Positions 59,940-64,000 of a stretch of 64,000 nt of DNA are shown piece after piece; the first letter of the stretch is position 1; every line of letters begins with the position of its first letter. The position numbers and the translations under genes are program-made. The notes beneath the pieces are model-generated. The model saw only the letters and a list, made by a program, of their open reading frames with translations. It did no database searches and was not told the DNA's origin. Source of the DNA: Stomoxys calcitrans (taxonomy: Eukaryota; Arthropoda; Insecta; Diptera; Muscidae); contig NC_081553.1 of NCBI RefSeq assembly GCF_963082655.1, positions 44,940,359 through 45,004,358 on the forward strand. Reading direction: 5' to 3'.

Positions 59940-60092
59940 GAAGCTTTCAATGAAGACAGGGATCTAACCATTCTTCAACACATCATCCACCACCTAAGCA
60001 TTCTAGGTGGTGGAAGAAGCTTTCAGTGAAGACCGGGATCTAACCATTCTTCAACACATCATCCACCACCTAAACATTTCTGTCGGAGCACT
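59940..60092 (+). repeat. 76-base tandem duplication with a perfect hairpin
   Basis: AAGCTTTCAATGAAGACAGG at 59941 recurs at 60017 with few changes. At the junction CCACCACCTA (59987-59996) and TAGGTGGTGG (60004-60013) form a perfect 10-base stem with a 7-base loop. Confidence 0.85.
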
Positions 60093-60454
60093 TGTTTCAC
60101 TTCCCAGCTTTCTCAGAAGGCATTTAAACCTCCTATAAATTGGACCAAAAATTCTCCTTCATATCATTCCCCCCAATTTCCACATGCAATTAAGCCGCAA
60201 TGCAATCCACCAACAAATCATCATCCATCAAGTAAAATGCAGATGTTTTTCCTCACTATGACAAATTGAAAAATTTTTTTTTTTTTTTGAAATCATCAGC
60301 AAAACTTGAAATATGGCAAGAAAAACTCAAATTAACCATGTAGATTGTTAGGATATATAGAAGACATTAATCAACACATAAATCGTTAAATGGCACACAT
60401 TCTCCCAAGTCTGGCTACTGGCAATACAGCACAGTGAAAAACTAAAGTAAAAAA

Positions 60455-60475
60455 CTAAAGACTTAAGACACGAAC
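60455..60475 (+). repeat. Dispersed AAGACTTAAGACAC motif
   Basis: CTAAAGACTTAAGACACGAA; followed by CATGATTAACC, so similarity to the 61-base element stops soon after. Confidence 0.8.
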
Positions 60476-61716
60476 ATGATTAACCAGATCCTTTATGCCA
60501 ACGATGCCATAGGAAAAAGACAAAATACTGGAGCATCAACACAACAATTGGGTTAAACTCATTAAGAGTGTTGTTGGACAACATTGTTGTTGTTTTTTGC
60601 ATCCGTAGCAAAAACAAACATCGGAGACGGGTAATCTTTTAATAACAATACAATTCAATTAAAATAAAATAACTTTATTACCAGCTCTCAGTGTTGTCAT
60701 CCAAAGAAGTGACCCATTTCATTGGTGGTGTCTCTAGGTTCTCTTTAGGTTCTTTCACTTAGTGTTTTCTGGGAGATTTGGTTTTTATTTTTTTTTTTTT
60801 TTGCTACATTTGCTTGCATTTCATAACCGCACACTCAATCTCCATTTAATTACAGAGTTATGGCTTCCGCGTTATGTTTTTTCCGGCATCTTGGCCATGT
60901 TCATCTTGCCAAGATTGTTTCTTTCTTCTGGGTCTTTTCTTTTTTGTGCAAAAAATGGCAAAAACACATCCAGGAGAACGGGTAATTAGATGGTTGCCAC
61001 AAGAGCAGGAGAAAAATGGAGATCAGCCAGCTTTTGTAACTGCCACCAGTAACGACAGCTATGTCAGTGCTTTCGTGGCATATCCATCCAATTGCGGGCC
61101 ACAATGAACTGTCATGGAGAACTCGTTTTTTGATTGAAGAGCAAAATAAAATTGATTGAAAACACAATAGAATAGAATTAAATCAAATGGTTAGAGGCTG
61201 GCAGTTTTTTTTTTCTTTTGCTTCATTCTCTCACATTTCAGACACATGAGAACCAGCTCGAAGGATATTTGATAGTTTAGGAAAAGCTGCAAAAGAATAG
61301 AAAAAAAAACGAAAATCACATCAGGAAGGAATGCTGGAAACAAGATCAGAATTCATGTTGTGTACCTCAATTTCAGCTTTTAACTTCAAGTCGGCTTGCC
61401 TGCTGCAGCTATGCAATAAAATGAAAGGCTGTCATCAATCACTATGATTGAGGAAAAAGCCAACTGAAATCGAAATGACCATCATTTAGAACACAGCCAC
61501 AAAGCACAGCATGGCTGAAACTAAAATGACAAATATCCATAATATCAGGAGTAGAATATCAATGAACGATGGTGATGTGATCTGAGCTCAACCCAACTGA
61601 GATGATCAAAATGGGAAGCTATGAAATGAATTGCTTTGTAGTGGAGAATATTCTATGCTCTCTAGCAAAAGTATGGCAGGAATTTGTAATTGTGTGTTGA
61701 ACAGGTATTGGGTAAC

Positions 61717-61740
61717 GTGTGTGTGTGTGTGTGTGTGTGT
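61717..61740 (+). repeat. (GT)12 microsatellite
   Basis: Uninterrupted GT dinucleotides, 24 bases. Confidence 0.95.
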
Positions 61741-62178
61741 CAGTTTGCAGATTGATGAAAGTATTGAAGTCGTTTTAACTAAAGCCGGTATTTTGGAGAT
61801 GCATGTGGTGTATGAGGAAGCATTAGACAAATTTAGAAAGTTTATGCAGGGTTTGTTTCTTAAGTCTTTCGTTTTTCAAATCAAAATTTATGACATGTGC
61901 TGGCATACTATAGTGAATATTTGGGATTACAAAAACACAATGAATTTCTGGAATTCCACTGAGAGTACTGGTTGCCCAAATTCATTATCATTCTAAAGTT
62001 AAGGTATGTCTTATGTCATTAAATGTGTTAATGAATGTAGAATTCCTGTGGGTATTTTTGGTGTGGCGAAATTTACATCTGATATACATATTAGCTATCA
62101 GTCACGCTATAGGAGGCAATTGCCTTGAAACTTGGCACAGTTAAGAATTTGCCGATGCAAGTTGTCCTTAAGTTTGTG

Positions 62179-63432
62179 TTTTTATGCCCACCACCAAAGG
62201 ATGGGGGTATATTAATTTTGTCATTCCGTTTGCAACACATCGAAAAATCCATTTGCGACCCTATAAAGTATATATATTCTTGATCAGCGTAAAAATCTAG
62301 GACCATCTAGACATGTCCGTCCGTCTGTCCGTCTGTCTGTTGAAATCACGCTACAGTCTTTAAAAAAAAAGAGATATTGAGCTGAAATTTTGCACAGACT
62401 CTTTTTTTGTCCATAAGCAGGTTAAGTTCGAAGATAGGCTATATTGGACTATATCTTGATATAGCCCCATATAGACCGATCCGCCGATATAGGGTCTTAG
62501 GCCCATAATAGCCACATTTATTACCCGATTTTGCTGAAAATTGAAACTGTGAGTTGCGTAAGGTCCTTCGATATCCTTCGTCAATTTGGCCCAGATCGGT
62601 CCAAATTTGGATATAGCTGCCATATAGACCGATCCTCCGATTTAGGGTCTTAGCCCCATAAAAGCCACATTTATTATCCGATTTTGCTGAAATTTTGGAC
62701 AGTGAGTTTTGTTAGACCCTTCGACATCCTTCGTCAATTTGGTCTAGATCTGTCCAAATTTGGATATAGCTGCCATATGGACCGATCCTCCGATTTAGGG
62801 TCTTAGGCCCATAAAAGCCACATTTATTATCCGATTTTGCTGAAATTTAGGACAGTGAGTTACGTTGGGCCCTTCGACATCCTCCGTCAATTTGGCCCAG
62901 ATCGGTCTAAATTTTGATATAGCTGCCATATAGACCGATCCGCCGATTTAGGGTCTTAGGCCCATAATAGCCTCATTTATTACCCGATTTTGCTGAAATG
63001 TGAAACTGTGAGTTGCGTTGGGCCCTTCGACATCCTTCGTCAATTTGGCCCAGATCGGTTCAGATTTGAATATAGCTGCCATATAGAGCGATCTCTCGAT
63101 TTAAGGTCTTAGGCCCATTAAAGCCGCATTTATTATCCCATTTTGCTGAAATTTGGGTCAGTGAGTTGCCTTAAGCCCTTCGACATCTTTATTAAATTTG
63201 GCACTGATCGGTTCAGATTTGGATATAGCTGCCATATAGACCGATCTCTCGATTTAAGGTTTTGGGCCCATAAAAAGCGCATTTATTGTCCGATGTCGCC
63301 GAAATTTGGGGCAGTGAGGTGTGTTGGGCTCTTCGATGTTGGTCTTCAATTTGGCTCAGATCGAACCAGATTTAGATATAGCTGCCATATAGACCGATCT
63401 CTCGGCCGAACTTGACGCCTTTTTACTTGTTT
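62179..63432 (+). mobile_element. Helentron-like element, family A (H19), hairpin half deleted
   Basis: 5' end TTTTTATGCCCACCACCAAA, core TTCTTGATCAGCGTAAAAAT, (GTCY)n and about six A units. The last unit runs directly from GACCGATCTCTC into GGCCGAACTTGACGCC TTTTTACTTGTTT, so the left hairpin arm and the flanking ~150 bases are gone. Confidence 0.83.
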
Positions 63433-64000
63433 CCCTTGTATAAAAAAAAAAACCACTCAATTTGTATGCTAAGCAAAAAATCAATTCCCGCAAAATAAAA
63501 TGACAAAATCCAGTTCTTAACTAATGCAATTGCAAGTTTGGGTGGAAAAAATCTACTTCTGGCTCTTTACAAGCTCTTGTCTGAGAGCTCTTTTTTTGCG
63601 CTGGCAATTTATGTTAAATATGTAATAATTCCAATACCACTTGTTGTTACATTATGTCAATCCATTTAGTGTCTGTTGTTGTTTATTTTTATTTACTCAT
63701 TTCCAGTTTGTGATGGTGACCGGTTGGATGGTTGGTCGGTCAGATGGCCGCCTTTTTGCCAGCGCTGTTTCTGTTTTGTGTGGTCGGCGGCTTTTCTTAT
63801 TTCCATTTTGTTTTTTTTTTCGGGGAGCAGGACTTTGATTTGCTTTGGATCTGCGAATTGTCATTTGATTCGTTTTGGTTTCTGTTTTCGCTTCCACATG
63901 ATTAGGGGGGAAAAAATATTATGTCAACTCAGTTTGAATGATTGCCCATTAAATGAGCTTAAAATGCCCATTTACCGGTGCAATAAGACGAACAAACAGC
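63433..64000. other. Spacer without recognised gene
   Basis: Unique sequence; nothing recognised. Confidence 0.5.

Larger units (their letters stand above)
60093..62178. other. Intronic or intergenic spacer
   Basis: Unique sequence containing a dispersed-motif copy (60455) and a (TG)12 run (61717). No exon with cadherin-like coding found. Confidence 0.5.

Noticed and set aside
61631..61996. 121-codon open frame across the GT microsatellite
   Set aside because: Composition follows the repeat and AT-rich spacer; no domain, and no supporting splice signals.

Overview
This window is non-coding-rich nuclear DNA of a higher fly. AT-rich spacer, perfect GT/AG introns, tRNA-derived SINEs, mariner-type MITEs, non-LTR retrotransposon relics and many DINE-1/mini-me-like (Helentron) elements all point to Diptera. 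The particular repeats look like those of muscid flies such as Musca or Stomoxys; that genus-level guess rests on memory of repeat style, not on a search.

Only two convincing protein-coding pieces were found, both on the + strand and both exons of one gene: 47000-47178 (59 whole codons plus two bases) and 51340-51462 (41 codons). They join in phase across a 4161-base intron. Together they encode the first cadherin repeat and its calcium-binding linker of a protocadherin-15-like fly cadherin (Cad99C or Cad74A type). The remaining sequence is best read as long introns or upstream DNA of this gene. No promoter, first exon, tRNA, rRNA or other gene could be supported.

Close to half of the window consists of Helentron-like elements. 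Each starts with an imperfect hairpin of the form TATACCCACCACC...GGTGGGTATA. A (TA)n block, a conserved core and a (GTCY)n run follow, then an array of ~153-base tandem repeats. The element ends in a GC-rich hairpin (AAGTTCGGCC / GGCCGAACTT) and a short tail reading ...TTTTTACTTGTT. There are two main monomer families, called A and B here. They differ in sequence but keep the same 153-base length and the same two conserved boxes. A third, older repeat type with ~130-base degenerate units (family C) has Helitron-like ends. Elements are nested in each other (B in A at 8403-10191), carry SINEs or MITEs, or are fused end to end.

Layout: 1-3380 spacer and an A element; 3542-6548 three MITEs in spacer; 6549-11068 a C element and a nested B-in-A pair; 11069-13907 spacer, SINE, dead mariner transposase, MITE; 14078-15886 an older Helentron-like element carrying a retroelement ORF fragment; 15911-22025 A and B elements; 23495-26125 B-like elements, one holding a LINE fragment; 27383-30722 the longest A array; 30859-31181 SINE; 32866-35935 MITE and A/B elements; 37070-39616 a B array; 40841-46005 A, B and C pieces with a SINE; 47000-51462 the two exons and their transposon-filled intron; 51686-54896 A and C elements; 56420-58998 family C and a 29-base minisatellite; 59215-59529 SINE; 62179-63432 a final A element. 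Most apparent reading frames of 60-150 codons come from the 153-base monomer (exactly 51 codons) or from (GTCY)n, which cannot form a stop codon.
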